Below, piece by piece: positions 23,180-35,036 of a stretch of DNA of 64,000 bases. The stretch is from Darksidea phi (Eukaryota > Ascomycota > Dothideomycetes > Pleosporales > Lentitheciaceae). The first letter of the stretch is position 1. Every line of letters begins with the position of its first letter. Where the stretch lies: NCBI GenBank assembly GCA_030770425.1, contig JASJFT010000010.1, positions 62,001 through 126,000 on the forward strand, in the 5' to 3' direction. The position numbers were made by a program, and so were the translations under genes. The notes beneath the pieces are model-generated. The model was not told the origin of the DNA. It searched no databases and saw only the letters and a program-made list of their open reading frames with translations.

Positions 23180-25265
23180 ATGGCCGAGACTTGCATAGTC
23201 TGCCTCGGCGACCTCGTCCTCCACGAGGAAGGACAGCTCGCTGCTGCCAACGTCTCGCTAGCCACCCAGGACGGGGCTGATACCGAGAGTCATCTCGACA
23301 CGGTCCAGAACATCGCTTCACTGCCCACTGAGCATGTGCCGAAGAATGATGAGTTGGTCGCGCACCTTCTGCCATGCGGACACAACTTGCACAACGAGTG
23401 CCTTAAGCCATGGGTAGAGCGTGCCAACAGCTGTCCCATATGCAGAGCCAACTTCAACATGGTCGAGCTCAGCGCTAGGATTGGAGGTATGTTTATAGTT
23501 TCTTGAGGAGCATTGCTCCATTTCGTCCACGAGGCTGCGTTATCCAGCGGAGAAGAGACCACGGCCATCCGGTGTACCGCTGGAATGTCTGAAGGTATCT
23601 TCACCCTTGAGTTGGAACTACAGGGTGTAGATGGCCACGATCCCTGACTGATTGACAGGATCGATGTTATCGTCGTATTCCGTCCAAGACAAGCAACAGG
23701 TTGCCGATCTGGATCTATCTATGATCGTCGAAGAGGACTATGTTCTCGAAGATGATGGAAGCTACGATGCATGCATGGTCTGCGATGAGTTTGGAGATTC
23801 GTCACAGCTCATGTACTGCCACAGTTGCGAACAGCTTTGCCATGTCTTCTGCGCCGGCCTCGACAGACTGCCCACGCGAGGTGCTTGGTATTGTCAAGGT
23901 TGCATGGAAAACCCCGCGATGATAGAAGCGGCTTCTCGACGACCTAATCCTCGTGGGCCCGCAGCATTCGCAAGCGGACGGAGCCGTGTCCCGCGTCGCC
24001 ATCGCGGCCCTGATGAATGGGTGGATGTCTGGCAGAGCGTCTGGAACCGGCTGCACTTTGACCTTGAATTTCCGTTCGAGGACGATGAGCAATCCGAGAC
24101 GAGATCTGAAATTCAGAGGCGGGAAAGCCAAGAATGGGAGCGTCGCTTCGAGCTTGCTCGTCAAATGGGCGCCGGCACGCGATTCCGTGCTGCCGCCGAC
24201 AACATCCACACCCATCGCACGAGTCAAGGGAATCGTCCCCGGCCCACCAATCGTGCGCTTCATCGAGAAGCCTCGAAGACACCCAAAGACCCGGAATCCC
24301 AGGAGGAGTTGAGAGCGTGGAACGCATTCGAAAAAGCGCGGGAGCAGATCGCGGAGATAGATGGCGACCCGCCACCGACGGATACCACCAGCAACCCTCG
24401 CCGACGAAAGCGCAAGTCTCCTGACTCATCGCCCGCCGACTCTGAACCTCAAGAGCCTCAACCAGAGCGGAAGTTGAAGCGACCACGTACCCGCCTTAAC
24501 GTAGAAACTGCCGAGTCATCTGCAGCTGCTGCGCGGCGCAACACCACCCACACTTCCTCACCACCAAACGGTACCCATAATGGAGGTGACGCATCCGCCG
24601 CTCCAGGCTTTCTCCAGTCTATTCTACAAGAGGTTGCCGTTGATCGCTTCGCTGAGCATGACAAGGAGATTGCTGCGCCCAAGCCAAAGCGCATCATCAT
24701 GGAGCGGGCCTGCTCGCCGCAAAACTCGTCGCCTGGCCTTTCACCCGTTTATCCAACACCCCGTCAAGGTATGACTACACCACCCCCGCTCAACATCAAT
24801 CGGACGGACTCTCCTGCGCAACAAGATCAAAAACTCTCCCCGACGTACTCTCCATACTCTCCTGCGGATGACGATACTCGTCTAGGCCGCAAGAAAACGT
24901 CGCACCGTCAGCACTCGCCTGGCTTAAACAGTCCGCCCCGCTCCAAGGACTCGTCGCCCACTCGCTCTTCGTCACTCTCGTACTCGACCAAAGCAGAACT
25001 TCAGCGGATGGTCAGCGCCGTTCTGAAGCCCATATACCTCAAGAAGGATATCACCAAGAACGAATACACGGACATTAACAGAGACGTTTCTCGCCTACTA
25101 TACGACCGGGTTGGGGACGCCGGCACAGACGCTTTGACGAACCAGGATACGAGGGAGAAGTGGCAGAAGATGGCTGTAGACGAGGTTGGCAGTGCCGTTC
25201 AGGCTATCAGCACAAATCGAGCGGCCGCCTCTCCTGCGACCGAGGATTCTGGTTCTTCTTCATGA
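23180..25265 (+). CDS. RING + PHD finger protein (PHRF1-like)
   Basis: Exons 23180-23486 and 23659-25265 (172-nt intron), 637 residues. RING finger, residues about 5-95: CIVCLGD, then CGHNLHNECLKPW and CPICRANF. PHD finger, about 140-185: CMVCDEFGDSS, CHSCEQLCHVFC and GAWYCQGC. The two adjacent zinc fingers match PHRF1-type proteins, which combine a ubiquitin-ligase RING with a histone-reading PHD. A long charged disordered middle follows. Near the C-terminus, TKAELQRMVSAVLKPIYLKK with ITKNEYTDINRDVSRLL resembles the SRI-like region that binds the phosphorylated RNA polymerase II tail in PHRF1. Role inferred: chromatin-linked ubiquitin ligase near transcribed genes. The frame extends 16 codons upstream only from a TTG, so ATG 23180 is the start. 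Confidence 0.9.
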
Positions 25266-26059
25266 TGTGTGAATGGTACTACACACACTACGCTTCCGCC
25301 ACGTTTCTCATGATACCCTTTTTGTTTTTTGGTCTGGCGTTCTAGCACAGCGATGTCTTATACATGGTCGCGCTATGCTTCCGGAGTATCATGGGTGTTT
25401 TGGGAGCTCTCACGACATACTACACCTATCCTCCATGCACGGTGATCGTCGGACTGGGATGATGGGATGAACGGATATGATACCACGGGCTCTGGCTTAC
25501 TTGTGAATGATGTGGAGTTTGGTAGATAGTCGGTTGCTGTCTCAATGGACAGACGGGTGGCAGCCCTTTTGGAAATACAAGACTATCTTCGGTCGTGATG
25601 ACCTGATACTTTTACATGCGGCTTTGGCATCTCTTCCTATGTGACGTTGTTTGGCTTACTTCAAGGCTTGTGGGCCGTGAGAAATGTGAATAGTAGGTAA
25701 AGTATGCCTAGGCTTGTGCCATGGGCTAGATCTTTAACCTGTAGTGCGTTTACTTCGTATGTCATTGCAATCATAACCTTATCTTGGACTCGTCGCAAAG
25801 GCAAAAGCATCACCGAGTCGTATAAAGACCATTTTTGTGCAAAAGTAACACTTTTATTGAGGAGAGATGAGCCAAACTACCCTAACCTAAGGATCCTCCA
25901 TTCGCAAATCCATTCACGCAAAGGCAGCGAGGAGAGTTATTCCCACGCCACCTCAAAGCCACAAAGCAGATACAAAGTAATAAGCAGGAACAAGGAGCAA
26001 ACGTGAAACGAGGTTAGCTACACTACCCTGGAGCAAGTGGATTTAATCCAATTATCGGA
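25266..26059. other. Convergent intergenic
   Basis: 3' flanks of the RING/PHD gene (+) and eIF5 (-). No coding-like frame or repeat recognised. Confidence 0.5.
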
Positions 26060-27370
26060 TCACTCCGAATCAGACTCCTCGTCGCTGTCGGCGGTGTTGA
26101 GCCACTCCATGAACTTCTCAGCTGACTTGCGGACGCTCTTGCTGACCTTGAGGTCGACGTATTTCTTGCTGGCCTTGGAGCCCCAAGGCTTGAGCACCTC
26201 CTCCGAGATGAGGTCGTTCTCGTAGTACTTGACAAGAATGGCCGAGACCTGAGGAATGAGCTCGGGCTTCTCGTTGCCGACAAAGCGTTCGGTGCCGCCA
26301 AGGAAGGCCTTCTCATGGCGCTCAGAAGTGATCATCTTCTTGAGCATGCCAGCGCGAGTATCGATCTGCTTGACGATCTTCTCGTCAAAAACAGTCTGGG
26401 CAAGAACGGTAAGGGTGCGATGCTTGCTCTCAATGCCGAGCTCTTTGGCCTTGAGGTAGATCTCGACGTTGTCAACCTTGTCGACGCCGCCTTTGTCAGA
26501 AGCTGTGTCCAGAATCCACTTGCCGAGGACGTCATAGGCGCTGGAGCCTCCCTCACCGTCTTCGTCGTCTTCAACGACAAGAGCGCGCTTGAGATCATCG
26601 GGCAGATCCTCGACGCGGGACTTGAGAGCCTGAGACGAGAAGTCGGTGGCCCACTCGACCTCCTTCTCCGCGTTAAGGTCATCGATCTCTTTGGCACCTT
26701 CGTTGATCTGACGGGTGAGCTCGTCGTCGCTGCCCGCCTCAATCTCCAAGTCACCATTTTCTTCAGCATGGTCGGATCCGCTCTCACCAGGGCTACCACC
26801 GTTCGGAGTCCCATCATCGGCATTTGCGCCGGCCTCCTTGCGGGCGCGACGCTCCGCCTTCTTGGTGGCCTTGTCTTTCTTACCCTTTTTGGGCTGGTTC
26901 TTCATGATGAAAGAGCTGAGCTTCAGGCGAGGGTCAACGTCGGAGCGCTGGCCGCAGGCCTTGCAGTCGAGCTTGATGTCGTCCTTGATTTCCATGACAG
27001 TCTCGGGGTTCTTGCACTTTTTGCAGAGGACGAACTTGGAAATGAAGCCATCGAGGTAGTCCTGGAGCTTGCTGGCATCGTGTGCGCCGTTGATGATCCA
27101 ACGGTCGTCAGCGGGGTTGGTATTCGTCTGGGCACCCAGCTCGAAGCCGAAATACTTGATGACATCTAGCAGGGTTAGCGTGGTCGATAACGGCACTTGG
27201 AGGGGAAACTCACAAGCAGGGGGGCGGGCCAGAGAGCCGGCAACGCTGGTCAGGTTGACGATGACAGTCTTGATGCCGTTGCCCTTGCCTTCAATCTTGG
27301 ACTGCAGGCGCTCCATCTTATAGCGGTAGAAGGGGTCGGTGACATCGCGGCGGACGTTGATGGTAGCCAT
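26060..27370 (-). CDS. TIF5: Translation initiation factor eIF5
   Basis: GTPase-activating protein for eIF2 in the 43S/48S complex. Exons 27214-27370 and 26060-27165; the 48-nt intron at 27166-27213 stays open in frame, so an unspliced reading would wrongly insert 16 residues. With it removed the junction reads SLARPPAYVIKYFGFELGAQ, exactly as in the family; 420 residues. The N-terminus MATINVRRDVTDPFYRYKM has the catalytic arginine finger (Arg16). Zinc-binding pairs CKKC and CKAC lie near residues 100-125. A Lys-rich linker (KKGKKDKATKKAERRARKE) and an acidic hinge lead to the C-terminal W2/HEAT domain that binds eIF2beta, eIF1 and eIF3. It ends with an acidic/aromatic WLNTADSDEESDSE tail. 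Confidence 0.96.
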   Translation of the reverse strand: MATINVRRDVTDPFYRYKMERLQSKIEGKGNGIKTVIVNLTSVAGSLARPPACEFPLQVPLSTTLTLLDVIKYFGFELGAQTNTNPADDRWIINGAHDASKLQDYLDGFISKFVLCKKCKNPETVMEIKDDIKLDCKACGQRSDVDPRLKLSSFIMKNQPKKGKKDKATKKAERRARKEAGANADDGTPNGGSPGESGSDHAEENGDLEIEAGSDDELTRQINEGAKEIDDLNAEKEVEWATDFSSQALKSRVEDLPDDLKRALVVEDDEDGEGGSSAYDVLGKWILDTASDKGGVDKVDNVEIYLKAKELGIESKHRTLTVLAQTVFDEKIVKQIDTRAGMLKKMITSERHEKAFLGGTERFVGNEKPELIPQVSAILVKYYENDLISEEVLKPWGSKASKKYVDLKVSKSVRKSAEKFMEWLNTADSDEESDSE

Positions 27371-28640
27371 GATTGCGGTGGTGAACTGTGAGGGGGTTGA
27401 CTGGTTTACTTGTGGTGCAGCGGACGGACGAGTATAGGGAAAGCAGGAGTGCTTCTGAGGGCCGAAAGAGACATGCAGTAGATGCAGGATCTCTATAGAC
27501 GGGGGTTTTCGTAAGACGCGTGGTCTGCGAGGAGCGGCCTAGCCGTTGGTGGAGTGGTAGGAACTGCTAGGTTTCCGCGTACTGCGAAATGTTTGCAGCT
27601 CGGGAGGCGGCGGATCGAGTCGAAAGGTGTGGAGTTGGCGCGAATACATATACCACAGCTGTCGGTCGCTGAAGTGGTTTGGTGCGTGTAGAGGGTCCCC
27701 GGGGGCGGAGGTGGCGGTTTGGGACAGGCGGGCAAGTTTGCGGCGCCTGAAGGGGATGGACGGTGGGAGTGGCTTTGCTGGCTAGCGGGAGGGGTTTTTT
27801 TTTCCAGTGCAGACACTGGATTTTTGGGGGGTTTAAATGTGTTTGCGTGGGAGTGAATGGGTGTGCGAGCGGGTGGCCAGGAGGCAGCGGGGGTCGCGTA
27901 GTATTTTATGTCGGCGGAGTCAGGCTTGGCAAGACCGCACAATGGTTCGCCCGCCGAACCCGAAGCGGCCAGCACGAGTTGCATATGCGCGGCCAACGAC
28001 AAATCACCGGCCTGGTCCCAGCTGCGTGTCATTCCACCGGCGCTGTCTCGAAGACAGTCACATTGTCGCAGATGATACTCGATGGACGGCGCGCTCCACC
28101 ACGCCCCATCGACGCGACAACGGTCGCGCAGATTTATGGCGATCCGACAAAGAAATTTCAGCGCCTAGCCGTCCCATGTCTGATACTGTTATTCCCTAGC
28201 GCCGGCGAGCGCCCATGAAGCGCCTTCTAGCAACACGCATATAATTCATCAACCCGAGTGGAGGCACTTTTGATTGATGGACCATGGAGGCGTGGTATCG
28301 ACCTCGTTTTTTATCATGCAAAGGATTCCAGGTCATGCATATGTAATCTATCGGTATTGTTCACTATTCTCCTCCGGGTTTCGCCATCGGATTTGATTCG
28401 CTTGTGGGGTAGCATCGTAGTTGGCAAGCCATCAGTCAACCACAGATCAATCGCCTGCCAGCACACCTCATCCAACAACTTGGTACTTCAGTGTTCTCTC
28501 ACCAAATGCGATCTCCTACCGACACTTGACGTAATACCCCAATCAGCAGCTCGTTTGGTCTTCCGCTTCACCTCCGCACCAACCTGTTGGACCGGACGTT
28601 CCCGCTCTGACTGCAACGCTTGCATCCCGTCGCTGCAAGG
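27371..28640. other. Divergent promoter region of eIF5 and THI6
   Basis: About 1.3 kb between the eIF5 start (-) and the THI6 start (+). GC-rich near 27550-27800 with short homopolymers (for example a T-run near 27797). I looked for a TPP riboswitch because THI6 is a thiamine gene and saw no convincing one. Confidence 0.45.
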
Positions 28641-30361
28641 ATGAAGCCTCAGGTTGATTACTCGCTATATTTGGTGACGGATTCTACGGAGCCTATTCTG
28701 GGGAAGCGGGATCTTGTCGAGGTGGTGGAGCAGGCTCTCGCTGGGGGTGAGTCGTCATCCACTCAGCATACAAACCAACGTCTGATGCTATAAACGTGAT
28801 GTGAGCATATCTAAACTGATATGGCACAGGCGTGACCGTCGTCCAATACAGAGACAAAACTAGTGACACCGGAGCCCTTATTACCACAGCAAAAGCCCTC
28901 CACCAAAAATGCAAGCAACACAAGATCCCTCTCATCATCAACGATAGAGTCGATGTCGCCCTCGCTGTAGGCTGTGAAGGCGTCCATCTAGGCCAAGATG
29001 ACATGGACCTCGTATCAGCCCGCGCCATTATAGGTCCCGACAAGATCATTGGGGCAACGGTGTCGTCCATTGATGAAGCCAGGATAGCCGTCGAACAAGG
29101 AGCAGACTATTTGGGCATTGGCACGCTGTATGCTACGAATACTAAAAGGAACACGAAAGATATCATTGGCATCAATGGGATCCGGAAGATCCTCCGGCAT
29201 CTGGGTGGTGCGGGTTATGCCTCACAGAATGTCAAGACAGTATGTATAGGCGGCGTCAACGCTTCGAACCTCCAGCGCGTACTCTTCCAACTATACGCGC
29301 CCTCAGCTCCCTCACCACCGAAGACCGTCGATGGTGTCGCCGTGGTATCCGCCATCGTCGGTGCTCAAGATGTCCGCAGCGCAACATCTCACCTCAAAAC
29401 CCTCATCACCACTCCACCCCCATTCGCAGCAAAACTCAAAGACAAGTCAGATGCCTTCGACATCTCCACCCTTGTGCAATCAATCATCCCAGCCATCAAA
29501 GCAGTGCACGACAAGTCACCCCTCTCGCACAACATGACTAACCTGGTCGTCCAAAACATATCCGCCAACATCGCCATCGCCATCGGCGCCTCCCCCATAA
29601 TGTCCAACAACGGCGCCGAAGCATCCGATCTCGCCCAGGTTGGCGGAGGCCTGGTCATCAACATGGGCACTGCCACTCCCGACGCTCTTGCCAACCACCG
29701 CAAAGCCATAGAAGCGTACAACGCAGTAGGCGGCCCCATCGTACTCGACCCCGTCGGCGCCGGCGCAACGAGCGCTAGAAAAGAAGCTCTTGCTTTCCTC
29801 CTCGCGTCAGGTTACTTCGACTTGATCAAGGGCAACGAGCGGGAAATCCTAGCTGTAGCTCGCGCATCGGGTTTCCAGCTCGACTTCGCAGCTCAACAGC
29901 GTGGCGTAGACAGCGGCGACTCGCTCTTCACCACTCAGCAGAAAGCCTACATAGTGTCGCGCATCGCCGCCCGCGAACGTAACATCATCCTCATGACCAG
30001 CGCTGTAGACGTCATCTCCGACGGGACTCACACACTTACCATCTTCAACGGCCACAATTATCTTGCGCTCATGACAGGATCCGGCTGCGCTCTGGGCACC
30101 ACCCTATCGGCATATATGGCCGCTTCTCCGGCGGACAAGTTTGTAGCTGCTCTGGCTGGCTTGGTGCATTATGAAATTGCAGCTGAAGATGCAGCGGGGA
30201 GGGATGATGTCAAAGGCCCGGGGACGTTCGTATCGGCTTTTATTGATGAGTTGTATCGCCGGCATATGGATGTTGCGGAAGGGGAAGATGCGTGGGTGCA
30301 GAGGCTGAAGGTGGAACTCGTCGAGGATATCCCTGATGCTGGACTCCTGAAGGAAGTGTAG
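28641..30361 (+). CDS. THI6: Thiamine phosphate synthase / hydroxyethylthiazole kinase
   Basis: Bifunctional last-stage enzyme of thiamine synthesis. The C-terminal domain phosphorylates hydroxyethylthiazole; the N-terminal domain joins it to HMP pyrophosphate to make thiamine phosphate. Exons 28641-28746 and 28830-30361 (83-nt intron), 545 residues, close to yeast Thi6. N-terminal TIM barrel: VDYSLYLVTDSTE, VTVVQYRDKTSDTG (pyrophosphate site), PLIINDRVDVAL, GVHLGQDDMDL and GADYLGIGTLYATNTKRN. Kinase domain from about residue 240: SPIMSNNGAEASDLAQVGGG, VINMGTATPDAL, VLDPVGAGATSARKEAL, LIKGNEREIL and LMTGSGCALGTTLSAY (anion hole and catalytic Cys region). Convergent with the SLC35F-like gene. 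Confidence 0.96.
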
Positions 30362-30576
30362 GAAGAACTGTGCAGGATAGAGAGCGATTTGAATGTGCGG
30401 TAAATACGACGGATGCGGGAATAATGATAGAGTTGGTCTCCTCAGCACAATTATCAAGTATAAATTCCACCAGCGCACCGACATGATCAAACATACAAAC
30501 CCAGCCTCCACAACTAAACTTTCCGCCCAACCCGCATACACGACATCCCTCGCGCGATCCAAGCCCCGCCCCGCCT

Positions 30577-31918
30577 CTAAACAATAGCATCAGGTCTCTC
30601 AACCCTCCTCTTCGCAGTTCCAATCCCCGCATGCCCCCTCTCCTGCCCCTCGCCTAGCCACGGCTTCCGCGCCTCAGCCAGCGAGCTCTGCCTAAGAAAG
30701 TAGATAATCTGGCCCACCAGAATCAAGACAAACGCAATGGGATACATCCAATGGATGCTCAAATGGAACACCTCGATGCCGATGGCCACGCCCCAGAAAT
30801 TGCCCGTCAGGAGCGAAATGTTGAAGAAGGCAGCGGAGGTGAGGCGGAACAGCACGGGCGCGAGCGAGTAAAAGAGCGAGAGAATGAATGTGTAGCCCGT
30901 TAGGTAGCCGCCGACTCTGCTATTCCATACAGCGCTACGGAAGGAAGGTCTGTCGAAGATGCCGGCTTGCGTGCCGTTGATCAACATACCCCAGAAGGCG
31001 AGCTGACCCACAACTTCATACAGCGGGCGCTCAGAGACCAGATACTCTTCGAAACAGTTTGATAGGCCGTAGAAAGTAGCGCCAAGGAGGGCGAAGAGGT
31101 CGCCCTTGACTTGGTCCGAAGCAGGGAAAGCGTTGTAGCCAGTGATTTTGTCGGAGCCAAAGAGCACGCCCATGCCGCCGATGCAGAGGAAGATGCCCAG
31201 GATCTGGGTCCAGTGGTAGCGAACACGGAGGAAAATGAAGGACATTACGACGACAACGACTATGGCCCAGAAGTTGATGAGCTGGGCGGACAGAATGGTA
31301 GTCTGTAACACGCGCACCGTTAGCAATTGATGTATTCGCGACCATTGCGATAAGGCGAGAGACGTACGTAGCGGTATGCCAGGACGACAAAGTAATTTCC
31401 CTCTACATCGAAGAAGGCTAGAATGAGGAAGCGCCATCCGTCTTTCAAGATGAGCTGTCCCCATTTCTTGAATCCGTACTTGTAGATGGTGTAGCTGGTG
31501 TAGATGAGGTTCAACAGGACGTAGTTGAAGAAGGTCTGGAAGGCGGGGATGCTGGTTCCCTCGAAAGAGAGAAGCTGCGACAAGGTATTCGTCGATGTGA
31601 TGCAGATCGCAAGCACTGTTATCACCCGTTAGTACTTATCTCTACTCGTATGATTAGAAGTAGCCCACCCTGCCCCAAAAGCATAGCCAACCAGAACTGC
31701 TTAGTCTTCACATAAGCGAACCACTTCCCCTTTGTCTGCGCCTCAATCTCCAACACAGGATTCGCTCCATGGTCCACATACTCGGGAGCTCCCAGCTCAT
31801 TCTCAGAGTCGTGAGTCCCCTGCGATATGCCTTTCGGCTGGACATGGGTCGTGTTTCCCATAGGGCCGACGTCGTCGCCCTTGTTGACAACAAATTCTTC
31901 CTGAAAGTTGGATGCCAT
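30577..31918 (-). CDS. SLC35F-type (DUF914) membrane transporter
   Basis: Exons 31669-31918, 31368-31615 and 30577-31302 (introns 53 and 65 nt), 407 residues. A hydrophilic N-terminus of about 70 residues is followed by about ten membrane helices of the drug/metabolite-transporter fold. Examples are QFWLAMLLGQVLAICITSTN, FWAIVVVVVMSFIFLRVRYH, ILGIFLCIGGMGVLFGS and AFVLILVGQIIYFLRQSSL. SLC35F1/F2/F6-like sequences share GDLFALLGATFYGLSN and the second-half LTSAAFFNISLLTGNFWGV. Human SLC35F2 imports queuine-like and other nucleobase compounds, but no substrate can be assigned here. Likely an endomembrane or plasma-membrane carrier. It ends in a short basic tail. Confidence 0.88.
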
Positions 31919-32856
31919 TGCGGATTGAATTCCCCTTATTCAGCTTTTACGACGGTGTGAGGCCTTGAAAAAGCAATGCGCCGGAGCGGGGAAGTGCACT
32001 CGATAGTAGAAATCGCAAACTGGAGCTTTTCGCCTTCCAGCGTGAGCGCAAAACTCCAAAAGTCGCTCACGGGTCTCGAATCAACTTCTCAGGCAAGGGT
32101 GTAATGGGTGAGAACGTTCATCACAGCGGGGAGCTCGCCACTTATGTGTGTGGACCTTAACTTTTTCCGACCTTACCTGGATGATGGCTTGGCATGCAAG
32201 TTCTGTTGGAGCTCCAACCGACGATCTCCACATGGACCCGGTTAGTGGCCGAAGCCTTGCCTTGTTGGAGCTAGTATCCGCTGTATTTCCGCGCTCTGGG
32301 ATCGTATTTTGCTTTTTGGTTGTATTTGTGGTTCTTAAGGCTGAGGTGAAGATTGCTGATTTGATGTATTGCGGACCCGAAGGGGCGTAGAATAGAAAAA
32401 TTTGCGAATTTGCTGATCATGGGACAATGCCTTGTGCGGGATAAACATATATTTCAGGTCGGTAAGACGAACATGTGGTCGCCAAGATCTCAAAAGTAAT
32501 TATGCACGCGGTATGCGCGCCTCGCGTTCCATGACCTTGGAGCTGGGACGAACGAAGAGTTGCAATTGATAGTCAGTCGAGGTCAATGGAGCCGCTAGGA
32601 CAATAAGAAGCTTGCACGGGATCCCACATATCGGATAACTCGTGGAAGAATGGCGAGCTCAAGCCCCAAGCCGATATATTACTTCATTGAAAAGTTAACA
32701 ACAGTACATCCAACATCCAAAGCGATGCTCATTCGCGCAACATAATAACTTCAGTAATATGAATGGCCCAGACCGTGCAGCGCGCTTCCACCACCAATGA
32801 AAGAACTGAGGCGTTGGAAAGTATCATGTCTATATACGAGCACCTATAGGCACGAA
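31919..32856. other. Intergenic between two minus-strand genes
   Basis: Upstream region of the SLC35F-like gene and 3' flank of DGAT1. Frames here look non-coding. No repeat or RNA recognised. Confidence 0.45.
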
Positions 32857-34531
32857 TTAACGTCTACGGAAAAGATGCAATGCAGGGCTCTCTTGGAGCT
32901 GCTTGGAAACACTACCGTATTTCGCCTGCCAAGCGAAGAAGTACAGTAGCGCCGCCAAAGGCTGCCCAACCAAGCAGAAGGTGATCCAGAAGATCATGTT
33001 GCCTGCGACTTTGCCGCGGATACCCTTCATTTTTTGCATGATATCGGTAACAAAGATGAGAGGAATCTGAAACATCATTCCCGCAAAAGCCACACCTAGA
33101 GTGTGTTAGTTCAGGTAGAGATGTGGTGATGTGAAGAAGCATACCAATGACATTATGTGTAGGGACACCAACGAGCAACTCGTGTAGGATGCCCGAGAGG
33201 AGGAAGACGGCGATTTGGGCAAGCGCAGGTGGCCATCCTCGCCCGACCAGCGGGCTGTAGATGTGACGGCGCATGAAGTTGGTGACGGGCTTGTTCCACG
33301 TCGTCCAGTAAATGCGCACGCTGCTAACGTTCCACCAGTCACCGTAGAACTCGCGGTCGCCGAACCTCATGACCTCGGCCAGAGCATTCAAGAAGGACTG
33401 GAACAGCGCGAAGAAGCCGCATAGCCAACAAAAGAGCGAGATGGTGGAGAGCTTCATGACACGCTCCGCGATGGAGACAAAATCCATGGACAGCAACCCA
33501 TCCATGGAGTTCTGGAGCAGCGGTGCAGCGTACTGAGCGGAAGCAATCCAGACGACAATGCTAAGACCAACAACCTCAAGAAGGCGCCTCAGAACGAAAC
33601 CCCAGCGGATATGCTCGGTGCGGGGGTACACAGGCTGGTACACGAGAGTTGGCGCCCACCAGAAGTAGCAAAGATTTTCGAAGTTGATGTTTCTGGGATA
33701 CGGGCAGGTAGCATAGATCTTGGGTACCGGCTCGGAGTGGTTCGGATGCAAGAGAGCGTGGCGCAAGTCGCGATTTGTGAAGGCATACGAGCAACTTTTA
33801 AGCCACACAACGATGGCATGCAGCTCGCACAGGGTGCCAATCCCGGGATGGTGGATGTTGTAGTAGACGATTTGGGTAGAAATGATGAGGTTGAAGGACG
33901 CATTGATGCCGTGGAGGAAAGCAACGACCCGCCAGGTCGACTTGAATTTCCGACGGGCTTCAGCCAGCGTCTCTGGTGTGTCTTTCTCCTCGCCGGCCTT
34001 CTTCATTTTTGCAAGCGCGGACTTGGCTTGCTGTGCGGCTGCGAGCTCGATGATATACGCGATGAACAGATGGACAGGTACGAGGAGGTAGAGAAAGAAG
34101 CCCAAGATTACGTCCTGACGTCTATAGTCGTGGCACGATAGGCAGATGAGGACCCCATACTACAGTTGTTAGTGTCATGCTGGAAAACGAGGTTGGAAGC
34201 TTACCTTTCGGAAATTCTCGATCATCAGCCGTAGATTTGAGACGACTGCGGCCCGTTAGAGAGGTCTCGTAGCGACTGAGGAATGCGTACCGAGAACGAG
34301 GACCATCAGGTTGCGGAAACCAACGAAGCTGGGTGTTTCTGCGCCGTGGGTCAGATTCGACATGCGCTGCTGCGTGTGTGTCGCAAAGACATGGCGGTAC
34401 TTGGTGTCGCGCATGCTCTTGGTGGAGCCGTTTATCTCGGGCTCGGGCGTCTTCCCATTGTACACGGTGGAGGGGTTGGTGGCAGGCACGGAGCTTGCGG
34501 TCGAGGTCGCGGTATCAATGAGGGTCGGCAT
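32857..34531 (-). CDS. DGAT1: Acyl-CoA:diacylglycerol acyltransferase 1 (MBOAT family)
   Basis: Makes triacylglycerol from diacylglycerol and acyl-CoA in the ER membrane. Four exons: 34291-34531, 34205-34245, 33145-34159 and 32857-33095; introns 45, 45 and 49 nt; 511 residues. Features in order: a disordered N-terminus of about 65 residues, then FRNLMVLVLVVSNLRLMIEN built across the 41-nt exon, then KYGVLICLS and hydrophobic helices. The acyltransferase signatures FYGDWWN (with WTTWNKPV and FMRRHIY after it) and the membrane His motif SGILHELLVGVPTH (catalytic His about 420) follow. LVGQPLAALLYFFAWQAKYG is the last helix. FYGDWWN and the length separate it from the sterol acyltransferases, which have FYxDWWN too, so some ARE-like substrate overlap is possible. 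Start chosen at MPTLIDT; an in-frame TTG lies eight codons upstream. Confidence 0.93.
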
Positions 34532-35036
34532 GGCGAGGGATTGGCTGCTGTGCAAATCACGGTTGCCCGAAGGCTGATATGCGGTTGAGGGGAAATGCGT
34601 GGTGGGTGTGGAATTGGCACGAAGTCAATTGCGGCTTAGATTGGAGGGCAAGAATGACAGAAGCAGCAGCTTGGCTGGCAGCGAGGACGACGGATGGAGA
34701 GATTGAGAGTGTCTTCCATGGCGCCTGAAGCTGGCTTGGGGAAGTCGGATATGCCCAGAAACAAAGTGTTGGGATTGTGCGGCGCACTGCGGGGGGCCTC
34801 TAGTGATGCAGGCATGATTGCGTAGCGGTGCATGTGGCTGTGGTGGCCGTTTGTGGCTGTTACCTGCTGTGCTGTGGCTGCTTGCTGCTGCCAAGCCAGG
34901 GTCGAGCTTCGACACAAAGCATCACGGCGACAACCTCCTCACAACCACGACCACGACCACGACCACGACCGCTATGGATCACCCCCAATGACTATACATG
35001 TCGCGGTGCTAGTCTATCTCTCTAGGCGCATTCACC
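34532..35036. promoter_or_regulatory. Divergent promoter region of DGAT1 and PFS2
   Basis: 505 bp between two start codons facing away from each other. Contains a hexamer repeat at 34945-34970. No specific factor sites assigned. Confidence 0.5.
34945..34970. repeat. Hexanucleotide microsatellite (CCACGA)n
   Basis: Four perfect CCACGA units plus two bases, 67 bp upstream of the PFS2 start codon and within the shared DGAT1/PFS2 intergenic space. Confidence 0.9.

Noticed and set aside
26315..27169. 284-codon open frame on the plus strand
   Set aside because: Exactly antisense to eIF5, whose family match is certain; a codon-bias shadow.
27371..28640. TPP riboswitch upstream of THI6
   Set aside because: Looked for the conserved CTGAGA and following core; no convincing arrangement or intron context found.
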